From: Azospirillum brasilense
Lineage (GTDB): Bacteria; Pseudomonadota; Alphaproteobacteria; Azospirillales; Azospirillaceae
NCBI RefSeq assembly: GCF_005222205.1
Contig: NZ_CP032345.1
Span: 623,001 to 687,000 of the forward strand
Direction of reading: 5' to 3'
Length of the DNA stretch: 64,000 nucleotides
The first letter of the stretch is position 1, and each line of letters begins with the position of its first letter. The position numbers and the translations under genes were made by a program. Below, one piece after another: positions 9,830-18,632 of the stretch. Below the pieces are notes generated by a model that saw only the letters and a list, made by a program, of their open reading frames with translations, was not told where the DNA came from and did not search any database.

Positions 9830-12372
9830 ACGGCTTCCGCAACGAACGGCTTCGCAAGCGCGCGGAACAGGCTCTCAACTCGGGCGGCTTCGAAGGGGCG
9901 GAGGTCTCGGCGACCACGCTCAAGGAGGTCCTGCACGAGCTGTACGTGCATCAGGCCGAGCTGGAAATCCAGAACGAGGAGCTGCGCACCGCCCAGCAGG
10001 CGCTGGAAGCCTCGCGCATCCAGTATCTCCAACTCTTCCAGTCGGTGCCGCTGGCCTGCTTCACCGTCAACGCCGCCGGCATCATCTGCGAGGCCAACGT
10101 CGCCGCGGAGCGGCAGTTCGGCCTGCCGCTCCGCCGCCTGAAGGGCCGCCCGCTGACCCTGATGGTCGAGTCGCTGGACCATGGCCGCCTGTTCACGGCG
10201 CTGACCCGGCTGCGCGACTCCGGGCAATGGACTCGCCAGGAATACGCTTTCGTCGGCGCCCACAGCGCCATCGACGGGCTGACCGACGCCCGGGTCGTCG
10301 AGTTGGAGGCCGGGCCGGACGGAGTCGACAAGGGCGACGTCCTGCTGACCATCACCGACGTTACGGAACGCAACGCCTGGGTCAGCGAGCTTCAGGACGC
10401 CCGCGACGAGGCGGAACGGACCCGCGCCGCCTACCACCACATCCTGCAGGCGGTGGCCGACGGCATCTGCGGCCTGGACGCGCGCGGCGCCGTCACCTTC
10501 GTGAACGCCGCGGCCCAGTCGATGACCGGCTTCGGCGCCAGCGAGCTGGTCGGCCGCTCCTTCGCCGCGCTGATCGGCGGCGACGCGGAGGAGGAAGGCC
10601 GGCGCGCCCTGACGCTGTCGTTGGCCGACGGCCTAGTCCGGCAGGTGACCGACGGACGCCTGCGCCGCCAGGGCGGCGAGGATTTCGTGGCGGAGCTGAC
10701 CGTGTCCCCGATTCTCCAGAACGGGGCGATCACCGGGGCGGTGGTGGCCTTCCGCGACGTGACCGCCCGCCGCGGCGCGGAACAGGCGCTGGCCGAGAGC
10801 GAGCGGCGGCACCGCACGCTGGTCCAGTCCCTGTCCGAAGGGCTGGTCATGCGCTCGGGCGATGGCACGGTGATGGTCGCCAACGCCATGGCGGAACGGC
10901 TGATGGCCGGCCCGGCGGGCGTGCTGCTCGATCCCCTGGCCCGTCCCTTCGAAAGCCGCAAGCCGGGTGACCGGGCGGGCCGCGCGGGCCGACGGCGCTT
11001 CATCGGCGCCGACGGCGCCCGGCTGACCGGGCTCCCGCCCGCCGCCAAGGCGGTGGACAGCGGAAAGCCGGTGGTCGAGCAGATCGTCGGCATCGCCGAG
11101 GGCGACGAGGCGGCGGCCCCCACCCGCTGGCTGCGCGTCTCCAGCCATCCGGTGCCGGGTGCGGACGGACGGCCCGAGGCCGTGGTGTCCAGTGTCACCG
11201 ACATCTCCGCCATCAAGTCGATGGAGCGCGACCTGAACGTGGCGTTGGACGCCAAGGAACGTTTCATGGCGGCGGCCAGCCACGACCTGCGCCAGCCGGC
11301 CCAGGCCCTGACCCTGCTGTCCGGGCTGCTGCTGAAGGAACCGATCCCCGAGGACGCGCGGCGCATCGCGACCCAGCTCCGCGACACGGTGGCCTCGCTC
11401 GGCGGGCTGCTCGACTGCCTGCTGGACATCTCCAAGCTGGAGGCCGGCCTCGTCACCCCCCACTCCGCACCGGTGGAGGTGGGGTCGATCATGGAGCGGC
11501 TGCACGGGGAGTTCCGGGCGGTCGCCGCCTCCTCCGGGCTGACGCTGCGCACCGTGCCGGTTCGGCTGGGCGCCTGCACCGACGGCGGGCTGCTGGAGCG
11601 GGTGCTGCGCAACCTGCTGACCAACGCCATCCGCTACACGAAGCAGGGCCGGGTGCTGTTCGGCGCGCGGCGGCGCGGCGGCGCCCTGCGGTTCGAGGTG
11701 TGGGACACCGGCATCGGCATTCCGGAAACCCAGCTCGACCGGATCTTCCAGGACTTCTACCAGATCGGAAACGTCGCCCGCGACCGGCGGGAGGGGCTGG
11801 GCATGGGGCTCAGCATCGCGCGGCGCCTCGTCCACATGCTGGGCGGCACCATCGAGGTGACCTCGACGCCGGGCAAGGGGTCCTGCTTCGCCGTTACCCT
11901 GCCGCAGGCGGCCATTCTCGACCAGCGGCACTGCGGCGACTCACCGGACGACGTCGCCTCGGGGAGCGGCGAGGCGGACGGCGATGCCTCCGTCCTGCTC
12001 GTCGAGGACGATGCGGTGATCCGCATGGCGCTGGCCCTGATGCTGGAGGGTTGGGGCTACCGCGTGACCGAGGCCGGCTCGGTGGCGGAAGCCCTGGAGC
12101 TGGTGGACGGCGCGCTGGCCCCCGACCTCGTGCTGACCGACTACCGCCTGCCGGACGGCGACACCGGGCTCATGCTGATGGACACGCTGCGCCGCCGCTT
12201 CGGTCCCGACCTGCCGGGGGTCCTGCTGACCGGCGACACCTCGTCCGACCGGCTGCGCGAGGCCGCCGGCGCGCAATGCGCCCTGCTGCACAAGCCCATC
12301 CAGCCGGACGACCTGCGCCGCACCGTGCGCGCCAGCCTGGAGCACCGCGACGTCGAGACGGAGGCGACGTAG
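9826..12372 (+). CDS. PAS-domain hybrid histidine kinase
   Basis: An 848-residue cytoplasmic sensor kinase with no membrane segment. An N-terminal coiled coil (about 35-65, HQAELEIQNEELRT) leads to three PAS regions (about 66-180, 200-320, 325-460), a HisKA domain with His486 in ASHDLRQP, an HATPase domain (NLLTNAIRYT, DTGIGIP, GLGMGLS) and a C-terminal receiver with Asp772 in LTDYRLPD and Lys in HKPI. The GTG at 9826 overlaps the stop of the CheB-CheR gene (GTGA), so stoichiometric synthesis is likely and the pair probably forms one signalling unit. No output regulator is adjacent, so phosphate probably passes to an unlinked protein. Confidence 0.93.
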   Translation: MNGFRNERLRKRAEQALNSGGFEGAEVSATTLKEVLHELYVHQAELEIQNEELRTAQQALEASRIQYLQLFQSVPLACFTVNAAGIICEANVAAERQFGLPLRRLKGRPLTLMVESLDHGRLFTALTRLRDSGQWTRQEYAFVGAHSAIDGLTDARVVELEAGPDGVDKGDVLLTITDVTERNAWVSELQDARDEAERTRAAYHHILQAVADGICGLDARGAVTFVNAAAQSMTGFGASELVGRSFAALIGGDAEEEGRRALTLSLADGLVRQVTDGRLRRQGGEDFVAELTVSPILQNGAITGAVVAFRDVTARRGAEQALAESERRHRTLVQSLSEGLVMRSGDGTVMVANAMAERLMAGPAGVLLDPLARPFESRKPGDRAGRAGRRRFIGADGARLTGLPPAAKAVDSGKPVVEQIVGIAEGDEAAAPTRWLRVSSHPVPGADGRPEAVVSSVTDISAIKSMERDLNVALDAKERFMAAASHDLRQPAQALTLLSGLLLKEPIPEDARRIATQLRDTVASLGGLLDCLLDISKLEAGLVTPHSAPVEVGSIMERLHGEFRAVAASSGLTLRTVPVRLGACTDGGLLERVLRNLLTNAIRYTKQGRVLFGARRRGGALRFEVWDTGIGIPETQLDRIFQDFYQIGNVARDRREGLGMGLSIARRLVHMLGGTIEVTSTPGKGSCFAVTLPQAAILDQRHCGDSPDDVASGSGEADGDASVLLVEDDAVIRMALALMLEGWGYRVTEAGSVAEALELVDGALAPDLVLTDYRLPDGDTGLMLMDTLRRRFGPDLPGVLLTGDTSSDRLREAAGAQCALLHKPIQPDDLRRTVRASLEHRDVETEAT

Positions 12373-12376
12373 TCGC

Positions 12377-12471
12377 TGCCCCTCGCCCCCTCCCCGGCCC
12401 TCCCCCGCTGACGCAGGGGAGGGAAATCGGTCCCCTCCACCTCGAAGGGGGGGAGGGTTAGGGTGGGGGCA
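12377..12471. repeat. GC-rich interspersed palindromic element, copy A
   Basis: Two successive imperfect hairpins: CCCTCCCCCGC / GCAGGGGAGGG at 12398-12423 and CCCCTCC / GGGGGAGGG at about 12432-12457, then GTTAGGG. The same order of blocks recurs at 27946-28050, again directly after a stop codon. Probably a dispersed extragenic repeat that can also act in mRNA 3'-end formation. Confidence 0.7.
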
Positions 12472-12483
12472 AAGTGAGCAGCC

Positions 12484-12696
12484 TTACGGACGCTCCAGAT
12501 CGGCCTGGGTGGCGCGCTTCAGGTGGTTCAGCCGCTCCTCGGCGTCGTTGCGGGCGTAGGGGCCTTCCACGTCCATGCCGAAGCTCACATAGAATCCATC
12601 GGCCTGGGCGATGTGGGTTCCGACGGGGAGATACTCATCGGTGGGCTCGTCGTTGCCGACGATCGCGCCGTTCCGGATTTCCACGATGTGCGCCAT
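12484..12696 (-). CDS. small conserved-looking hypothetical protein
   Basis: A 70-residue acidic protein beginning MAHIVEIRNGAIVGNDEP. The ATG at 12696 has GGGGAG seven bases upstream, which supports it over the in-frame ATG at 12741. There is no signal peptide or membrane helix. The compact N-terminal part looks like a small beta-rich fold and the C-terminal part (RNDAEERLNHLKRAT) like a helix. I do not recognise a family. It lies downstream of fetAB on the same strand, 75 bases away. Confidence 0.6.
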   Translation of the reverse strand: MAHIVEIRNGAIVGNDEPTDEYLPVGTHIAQADGFYVSFGMDVEGPYARNDAEERLNHLKRATQADLERP

Positions 12697-12771
12697 GACC
12701 CGCTCCCCCGCCGCCGTTGGTGAACACCAATCGGTGTTCAACGGCGGCGGTCCCGTCCGGGTTCCTTCCGC

Positions 12772-13569
12772 TCACCGCCGCCGCACCAGCCGATCGAGCC
12801 GCAACCGGTGCCGCCGGTCGCTGAGCCGCCGCACCGTCGCCAGCGACGCCGCCAGCACGCCCAGCCCGGTCGCGCCCGAGATCAGGAACATGATCAGGAT
12901 CTGATACTTCACCGCCTCCCCCGGATCGACGCCGGAGAGGATCTGGCCGGTCATCATGCCGGGCAGGGCCACCACCCCCATGGCCGCCATGCTGTTGATC
13001 GTCGGCATCAGCGCGGTGCGCAGCGCGTGGCGCAGGATGGGCCGCAGCGCCGTCCAGCGGGTGCGGCCGAGCGCGAGCTGCGCCTCGATGGCCGCCCGCT
13101 CCCGCGCCGCCGTCGCGGTCAGCGTGTGGAGGGCCAGCCCGACCCCGCTCATCGCGTTGCCCAGCACCATGCCCAGCATCGGAATGGCGTAGCGCGCGTC
13201 CCACCAGGGGTCGGGCCGCACCGCGGTGGACAGGCCCAGCAGCAGGACGATCCCCGCCGCCGTTCCCATGGCCCCGGTGCCGATGCCGTAGGACCACCAG
13301 CCGGAAAGCCGCCGCTCCTGCCGGGCCATCGTCTCCTGACCGGCGAACAGCAGCATGACCAGCGCCGCCCCCAGGGTCAGCCAGGGCGACTCCAGGGCGA
13401 ACAGCCGGGTCAGCACCAGCCCGACCAGCGACAGTTGGACCACCATCCGCAGCGCCGCCACCAGCAGCGGCCGCGCCAGCCCCAGATCCAGCGCCATGGA
13501 CAGGCCGCCGTTGACCAGCAGGAGCAGCCCGGCCACGGCGAGGTCGGTGTAATGCAGGGACACCAGCAT
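12772..13569 (-). CDS. fetB: FetB-like ABC transporter permease (UPF0014)
   Basis: A 265-residue integral membrane protein with about seven hydrophobic segments and the family's characteristic block around GQETMARQERRLSGWW and the downstream LPGMMTGQILSGVDP. Relatives of this family (E. coli FetB/YbbM) work with FetA in metal, probably iron, export that protects against oxidative stress. It starts four bases after the fetA stop, so the two form an operon. The C-terminus is strongly basic (RRLSDRRHRLRLDRLVRRR), possibly for the inner side of the membrane. Confidence 0.88.
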   Translation of the reverse strand: MLVSLHYTDLAVAGLLLLVNGGLSMALDLGLARPLLVAALRMVVQLSLVGLVLTRLFALESPWLTLGAALVMLLFAGQETMARQERRLSGWWSYGIGTGAMGTAAGIVLLLGLSTAVRPDPWWDARYAIPMLGMVLGNAMSGVGLALHTLTATAARERAAIEAQLALGRTRWTALRPILRHALRTALMPTINSMAAMGVVALPGMMTGQILSGVDPGEAVKYQILIMFLISGATGLGVLAASLATVRRLSDRRHRLRLDRLVRRR

Positions 13570-13573
13570 CGCC

Positions 13574-14179
13574 CTACCCCTCCGACATCACGCCATCTGC
13601 CACCACGCCGTCCGCGACGTGCAGATGCCGCCGGGCCAGACGGACGGCCTGTTCCGGCGCGTGGGTGACGATCAGCACCCCGGCCCCGCGGGCCAGCTCG
13701 CCGCGCAGCAGAGCCTCCACCCGCTCCGTCGCCTCGGCGTCCAGCGGGCCGGTCGGCTCGTCGAGCAGGAGCACCTCCGGCCCCTGGACCAGCGCACGGA
13801 CCAGCGCCAGCCTCTGCCGCTCCCCCGTGGACAGGCGGGCGACCGGCCAGTCCATCACCTCGCCCGGCAGGCCCAGCGCCCCGGCGAGCGCGGCGGCGCG
13901 GTCCGGCTGGGCGAAGTGGGCGCCCACCCGGTCCTCCCACCAGCCCGACTCGGCGGCGACGTAGGTCACCCGGCGGCGCCAGAGCGGCGCGGGCATGTCC
14001 TCGCGACGATCGCCGTTCAAGGAGACCTCGCCGGTCGACGGGTCGAGGTCGGCCAGGGCGCGCAGAAGCACGGACTTCCCCGATCCGGATTTCCCCTGAA
14101 CGGCGACGCACTCGCCGGCCTCCAGCCGGAAGGTGGCGGGCTTCAACACCGGGGTGGACAGGTTGCGGACGCTCAGCAT
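13574..14179 (-). CDS. fetA: FetA-like ABC transporter ATP-binding protein
   Basis: A 201-residue ATPase subunit. Walker A is GKSGSGKS (about 29-36), the signature is LSTGERQR, Walker B is VLLLDEPTG and the H-loop is VTHAP. Length and pairing with the UPF0014 permease fit FetA/YbbL of a metal exporter. The start is taken at ATG 14179; TTG at 14182 is one codon upstream and neither has a clear ribosome binding site. It is divergent from the MFS exporter gene, with about 130 bases between starts. Confidence 0.87.
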   Translation of the reverse strand: MLSVRNLSTPVLKPATFRLEAGECVAVQGKSGSGKSVLLRALADLDPSTGEVSLNGDRREDMPAPLWRRRVTYVAAESGWWEDRVGAHFAQPDRAAALAGALGLPGEVMDWPVARLSTGERQRLALVRALVQGPEVLLLDEPTGPLDAEATERVEALLRGELARGAGVLIVTHAPEQAVRLARRHLHVADGVVADGVMSEG

Positions 14180-14244
14180 CAAGGGTTACCGCGACTATTC
14201 CGGACTGTGGAAAGGGAGATTAGCAGCCATTCATGGCGGAGTCC

Positions 14245-14272
14245 TTGCACGGAACGTCCCGGGGGCTATGGT
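14245..14272 (+). promoter_or_regulatory. sigma70-type promoter of the MFS exporter gene
   Basis: TTGCAC (14245-14250), a 16-base spacer and TATGGT (14267-14272). Transcription would begin near 14279, which is downstream of an in-frame ATG at 14233 and so favours the start at 14308. Confidence 0.5.
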
Positions 14273-14307
14273 ACGCCCCACCGCTCATTCCGGCCCGAAC
14301 CGAGACC

Positions 14308-15849
14308 ATGACCGACGCCTCCAACGACCACGCCGTCTTCACCCACCGCGAGATCATGCGGGTGTTCAGCGGGGTGGCGCTCGCCATGCTGATGGCGGCG
14401 ATGGACCAGACCATCGTCGCGACGGCCCTGCCGACCATGGCCCACGATCTGGGAAGCCTGGAAAACCTGCCCTGGGTGGTCACCGCCTATCTGCTGGCCT
14501 CGACCTCCACCACCCCGATCTACGGCAAGCTGAGCGACCTCTACGGGCGCAAGCGCGTGCTCCAGGTGGCGATCTTCCTGTTCCTGGTCGGGTCGGTGCT
14601 GTGCGCGCTGGCGCAGAGCATGGGGCAGCTCATCCTGTTCCGCGGCATCCAGGGGCTGGGCGGCGGCGGTCTGATGGCGCTGGCCTTCACCATCATCGGC
14701 GATGTGGTGGCTCCGCGCGAGCGCGGGCGCTACCAGGGCTACATCGGCGGCATCTTCGCCCTGTCCAGCGTGGCCGGGCCGCTGCTGGGCGGCGTCTTCA
14801 CGGAACGGCTGAGCTGGCACTGGATCTTCCTCATCAATCTGCCGCTGGGGGCGGCGGCGCTGCTGATGACCAGCCGGGCGCTCGACCGCCTGCCGGCGGG
14901 GCGGGCGAAGCCGACCATCGACTATCTGGGGGCGGCGCTGCTGATGGGCACGGTGACCTCGCTGCTGTTCGTGGTGTCGCGCGCCGGCGTCGCCCTGCCC
15001 TGGACCTCCCCGACGATCCTCGGCCTGTGCGTCCTGGGCCTCGCCATGCTCGGGGTCTTCCTGTGGCACGAGCGGCGGGTGGATGAGCCGATCCTGCCGC
15101 TGCACCTGTTCCGCGAGCCGGTGGTGGCGGTCGCCAACCCGGTGGTGGCGGTGTCGGCCATGGTGCTGTTCGCCGGCATCGTCTATCTGCCGCTGCGCTC
15201 GCAGCTCGTCGCCGGGACCAGCGCCACGACGTCGGGCTTCCTGCTGCTGCCGATGGTGCTGGGCATGGTGCTGGGCGCGGGCGGCGGCGGGCGGCTGATC
15301 TCCAAGTCCGGCCGCTACAAGGTCTTCCCGCTGGCCGGTCTGGCGCTGGCGGCGGTGATGTATCTGACGCTCGGTCTGTCGCCGACGGTGTCGGAGAGCG
15401 GGCTGTGGTCCACGCTGATCCTGGTGCCGCTGGGCATCGGGCTGGGTCTGGTCATGCCGGTGATGACGGTCGCCGTGCAGAACGCAGTGGACCGCCGCGA
15501 CCTGGGTGCGGCCACGGCCTCGGTCGGCTTCTTCCGCTCGCTCGGCGGGTCGGTCGGGGTGGCGGTGTTCGGCGCGGTCTTCGCCGCCGACGTCGAGGCC
15601 CGGCTGAACGCCGCCGGCCTGCCCGGCATCAGCGGGCGCGAGGTGATGGAGCGCGGCCCGTCCGCCCTGGCCAATCTGGCCCCCGCCGCCCGCTCCACCG
15701 CCCAGTCGGTGTTCGAGCACGGCTTCTCGACGCTGTTCCTGCTGGCCGCCGGGCTGGCGGTGGTGTCCTTCGCGCTGACCCTGTTCCTGAAGGAGCTTCC
15801 CCTGCGCTCCGCCGCCGACGCCGCCAAGGCCGGGGCGGAGGTGGCCTGA
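14308..15849 (+). CDS. MFS drug exporter, DHA2 (14-helix) family
   Basis: A 513-residue inner-membrane proton antiporter. It has the DHA2 motif MAAMDQTIVATALPTM in helix 1, the loop motif YGKLSDLYGRKRV between helices 2 and 3, and hydrophobic segments consistent with 14 helices. This family exports hydrophobic or cationic toxic compounds; the substrate cannot be told. The start is ATG 14308, chosen because the predicted promoter overlaps the upstream coding possibility. No adjacent TetR-type regulator is present. Divergent from fetA. Confidence 0.88.
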   Translation: MTDASNDHAVFTHREIMRVFSGVALAMLMAAMDQTIVATALPTMAHDLGSLENLPWVVTAYLLASTSTTPIYGKLSDLYGRKRVLQVAIFLFLVGSVLCALAQSMGQLILFRGIQGLGGGGLMALAFTIIGDVVAPRERGRYQGYIGGIFALSSVAGPLLGGVFTERLSWHWIFLINLPLGAAALLMTSRALDRLPAGRAKPTIDYLGAALLMGTVTSLLFVVSRAGVALPWTSPTILGLCVLGLAMLGVFLWHERRVDEPILPLHLFREPVVAVANPVVAVSAMVLFAGIVYLPLRSQLVAGTSATTSGFLLLPMVLGMVLGAGGGGRLISKSGRYKVFPLAGLALAAVMYLTLGLSPTVSESGLWSTLILVPLGIGLGLVMPVMTVAVQNAVDRRDLGAATASVGFFRSLGGSVGVAVFGAVFAADVEARLNAAGLPGISGREVMERGPSALANLAPAARSTAQSVFEHGFSTLFLLAAGLAVVSFALTLFLKELPLRSAADAAKAGAEVA

Positions 15850-15863
15850 GGACCGGGATCAAC

Positions 15864-16946
15864 CTATGCCTTGTCCTCGCTGGGGAAGTGCCGCCCCTCC
15901 CCCAGCTTGTCCTCGATGTAGAGCATGTTGACGAGCACCAGCATCACCACCGCGAAGGGCGTGGCCAGGAACATGCCCATCAGCCCGAACAGCACGCCCC
16001 CCGCTGCGATGGCCGCGATGGTGATGACCGGGGGCAGGTCCACCACCTTCTTCTGCATCAGCGGCATGACGACGTTCCCCTCGACCTGCTGGATCGCCAG
16101 GTAGAGCAGCGCCACCCACAGCGCGTCCTGCGGCGATTGGGCGAAGGCGATGAGGATCGCCGGGACCGCCGCCAGGAAGGGGCCGATCAGCGGCACGAAC
16201 TCCAGGAGGGCCGCCAGCAGGCCAAGCGCCGGAGCGCTCGGGATGCCCAGCAGAAGCAGGCCCGTGGTGGTCAGAACGCCGACGATGGCCATGGCCGAAA
16301 GCTGCCCGATCAGCCACTTCCACAGCGAGTCCCCCATCACGTCCATCACCTCCCGCGCCCGCTCATGGCCGCGCGGCGGCACCAGCAGGATGACGCCGCG
16401 CTGGTAGACGCCGGGCGAGGCCGCGAGGTAGATGGCCGTGAACATCACCACAACCAGATCGCCCAGGAAGAACATCACGCTGGAGGCGACCGTCTGCAGC
16501 CGGTTCAGCCAGGAGGAGGCGTCCTGCCCCTGCTGCGCGATCTGGTCGCGCAGCGAGCCGGGAAGCTGCTGCACGGCGCCGGAAATCTGCTGGGAGAGCT
16601 GGTCGAACTGGCTGACCACCGACTGGCCCATCAGAACGCCGCCGCCGATCAGAAGCACCGCCAGAAGAAGCAGCACGACGCCGAGCGACCAACCCTGCGG
16701 CAGCCCGGTGAAGCGCCGCACCAGCCCCGCCATGCGCTGGAACAGGATCGCCAGGAGCACGCCGGCGAAGACCAACAGGAGCGCGTCGGCCACCTGCCAA
16801 GCCAGGAACAGCGTCCCGAGCACCCCGGCGGCGATCAGCATCTTCCAGGTGAACAGCTTCAGTTCGGTCGCGGTGTTCCGCCCGGCGGCTGCCGGCTCCC
16901 CAGCTTGCACGGAAGCCTGAAGGGGGGCCTGTCTCGTCGCGTCCAT
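15864..16946 (-). CDS. AI-2E family transporter
   Basis: A 360-residue membrane protein with about seven to eight hydrophobic segments of the AI-2E/PerM/TqsA family. Family hallmarks seen are the long amphipathic region in the middle (SQFDQLSQQISGAVQQL), then LEFVPLIGPFLAAVPA and QQVEGNVVMPLMQKK near the end. Some members export autoinducer-2, others are Na+/H+ antiporters, so the substrate is open. ATG 16946 has GGGAAGA upstream and is preferred to an in-frame ATG at 16991. It is convergent with the MFS gene (14 bases apart). Confidence 0.88.
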   Translation of the reverse strand: MDATRQAPLQASVQAGEPAAAGRNTATELKLFTWKMLIAAGVLGTLFLAWQVADALLLVFAGVLLAILFQRMAGLVRRFTGLPQGWSLGVVLLLLAVLLIGGGVLMGQSVVSQFDQLSQQISGAVQQLPGSLRDQIAQQGQDASSWLNRLQTVASSVMFFLGDLVVVMFTAIYLAASPGVYQRGVILLVPPRGHERAREVMDVMGDSLWKWLIGQLSAMAIVGVLTTTGLLLLGIPSAPALGLLAALLEFVPLIGPFLAAVPAILIAFAQSPQDALWVALLYLAIQQVEGNVVMPLMQKKVVDLPPVITIAAIAAGGVLFGLMGMFLATPFAVVMLVLVNMLYIEDKLGEGRHFPSEDKA

Positions 16947-17130
16947 CGTGTCTTCCCGCCGTGTTGCCCGGCATGCCGGTCCGATGGACAAACGCCACCC
17001 GCAGGAAACTGTTGCACCGCCAAGCCTCTAGCACCTTCGTGCTAATACGCTTATCCGAATGCGCCCGGACGGTTCGCGCCCCATATCATGTCTGACGCCA
17101 AGGAGTCATTCTCGCTGATGTCACCTTAAA

Positions 17131-17152
17131 AGCCCGCCGGAAACGGCGGGCT
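17131..17152 (-). terminator. intrinsic terminator after the degP-linked kinase gene
   Basis: Perfect 9-bp stem AGCCCGCCG / CGGCGGGCT around a 4-base loop, followed on the minus strand by TTTT. It lies 35 bases past the kinase stop. On the plus strand it is followed by CTTTTCTT, so it may work in both directions. Confidence 0.85.
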
Positions 17153-17186
17153 CTTTTCTTGTGGGGCGCGCCCCTTATGAAGAGCG

Positions 17187-18584
17187 TCAACCGGCGTCCG
17201 GCGGGAAGACGATGCCGACCTTCAGGCCCGGTTCGTTGTCCTCCAGCCGAAGCGACGCGTCGTGCAGGCGCGCCACCGCCTCCACGAGGCTGAGGCCCAG
17301 CCCGTTCCCCGGCGAGGCCCGCGCGGCGTCCAGCCGGACGAAGCGCTCCAGCACCTTCTCCCGCATCTCAGGCGGAATGCCGGGACCGTTGTCCGCCACG
17401 GTGACGCGGGCGGCCTGCCCCGGCCCGGCGCCCTCCAGCAGCAGAGTGATGCGCCCGCCTTCCGGCGTGTATTTGATGGCGTTGTCCAGCAGATTCGACA
17501 CCGCCTGGGCCAGCAGCTGCTCGTTCCCGCGCACGGTCGGCTCCGCCCGGATGTCGGTGACCAGGGTCAGGCCCTTCTCCTCCGCCACCGGCTCGTAGAG
17601 GTCGGCGGCCAGCCGGACCACGTCGGCCAGCCGCACCGGTTCCAGCGCCTTGCGGTTGGCGCCGGACTCCGCCTCGGCGATGGACAGCAGGGCGGTGAAG
17701 GTGGCGAGCAGCCGGTCGGCCTCCAGGATGGTGTCCTGCAGCACGGCGCGGTAGACCTCCGGGTCGTCGGTCTCACGGATCAGCGCCAGCTCGACGCGGG
17801 CGCGCAGGCGCGACAGCGGCGTGCGCAGGTCGTGCGCCACGCTCTCGGTGACCTGCCGCATGCCGGTCATCAGCCGCTCGATCTGGTCCAGCATGGCGTT
17901 CAGGTTGCCGGCCAGCCGGTCGATCTCGTCGCCGCCGCCGCCACGCGGGACGCGGCCCGACAGGTCGCCGGCCATGATGCGGTGGGTGGTGCGGTTGATC
18001 GCCTCGATCCGGTGCATGGCGCCGCGCGCCAGAAGCAGGCCGCCGCCCAGCCCCAGCACCACCGTCACCAGGAAGACCCAGCGCAGCGACACGACCATGC
18101 GCCCGCGGAGCTGGTCCAGCTCGCTCATGTCGCGGCCCACCAGAAGGCGGAACTGGCCCGGCAGGACGAAGCTGACCGCCATCGCGGTGGAGGGCCGGTT
18201 GTTCACCCCGCCATAGTCGGAAATCTTGAAATGGGTCCAGCCGCCCGGTCCCGCCGTGGCGTCGGGCCAGCCCGACAGGTTGCCCGCCAGGATGACGCCG
18301 CCCGGCGTGGTCAGCAGGTAGATGGAGTTGGTGTGCGAATAGCCGCTGCGCTCGCGCACGGAATCGACTAGCCCGCGCAGGCCGGCGCTGCGGTACTGGT
18401 CCTGAAGCCCGGCGACCTCCAGCGCGATGGTGGCGCCGATCTCCTCCTCCAGGAAGCCCGCGGTGGAGCGGTAGACGACCCCCAGGATCACTCCGACCGA
18501 AATGATGAACAGGCCGAGATACAGCAGGGCCAGCCGGAACGGCGTGGTGCGCAGAAGGCGCAGGGTGGGAAGGACCGCCTTCAC
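17187..18584 (-). CDS. sensor histidine kinase (degP-linked)
   Basis: A 465-residue inner-membrane kinase. Transmembrane segments at about 17-38 and 166-188 flank a periplasmic sensor of about 125 residues; a HAMP domain (190-240), HisKA with His251 in SVAHDLRTP, and an HATPase domain (NLLDNAIKYT, DNGPGIP, GLGLSLV) follow. Gene order degP - regulator - kinase on one strand resembles envelope-stress systems (CpxRA-degP in enterics, degP-feuPQ in rhizobia), so an envelope signal is likely. The stop is followed by a terminator. Confidence 0.92.
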   Translation of the reverse strand: MKAVLPTLRLLRTTPFRLALLYLGLFIISVGVILGVVYRSTAGFLEEEIGATIALEVAGLQDQYRSAGLRGLVDSVRERSGYSHTNSIYLLTTPGGVILAGNLSGWPDATAGPGGWTHFKISDYGGVNNRPSTAMAVSFVLPGQFRLLVGRDMSELDQLRGRMVVSLRWVFLVTVVLGLGGGLLLARGAMHRIEAINRTTHRIMAGDLSGRVPRGGGGDEIDRLAGNLNAMLDQIERLMTGMRQVTESVAHDLRTPLSRLRARVELALIRETDDPEVYRAVLQDTILEADRLLATFTALLSIAEAESGANRKALEPVRLADVVRLAADLYEPVAEEKGLTLVTDIRAEPTVRGNEQLLAQAVSNLLDNAIKYTPEGGRITLLLEGAGPGQAARVTVADNGPGIPPEMREKVLERFVRLDAARASPGNGLGLSLVEAVARLHDASLRLEDNEPGLKVGIVFPPDAG

Positions 18585-18632
18585 GCGTCCCGGCCCATCG
18601 CCACGGACGCCGCCGCCATCACCGCAGCACCA

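Noticed and set aside
17087-17128. 13-codon ORF just before the terminator at 17131
   Set aside because: Too short, and the terminator is explained by the kinase gene on the other strand.
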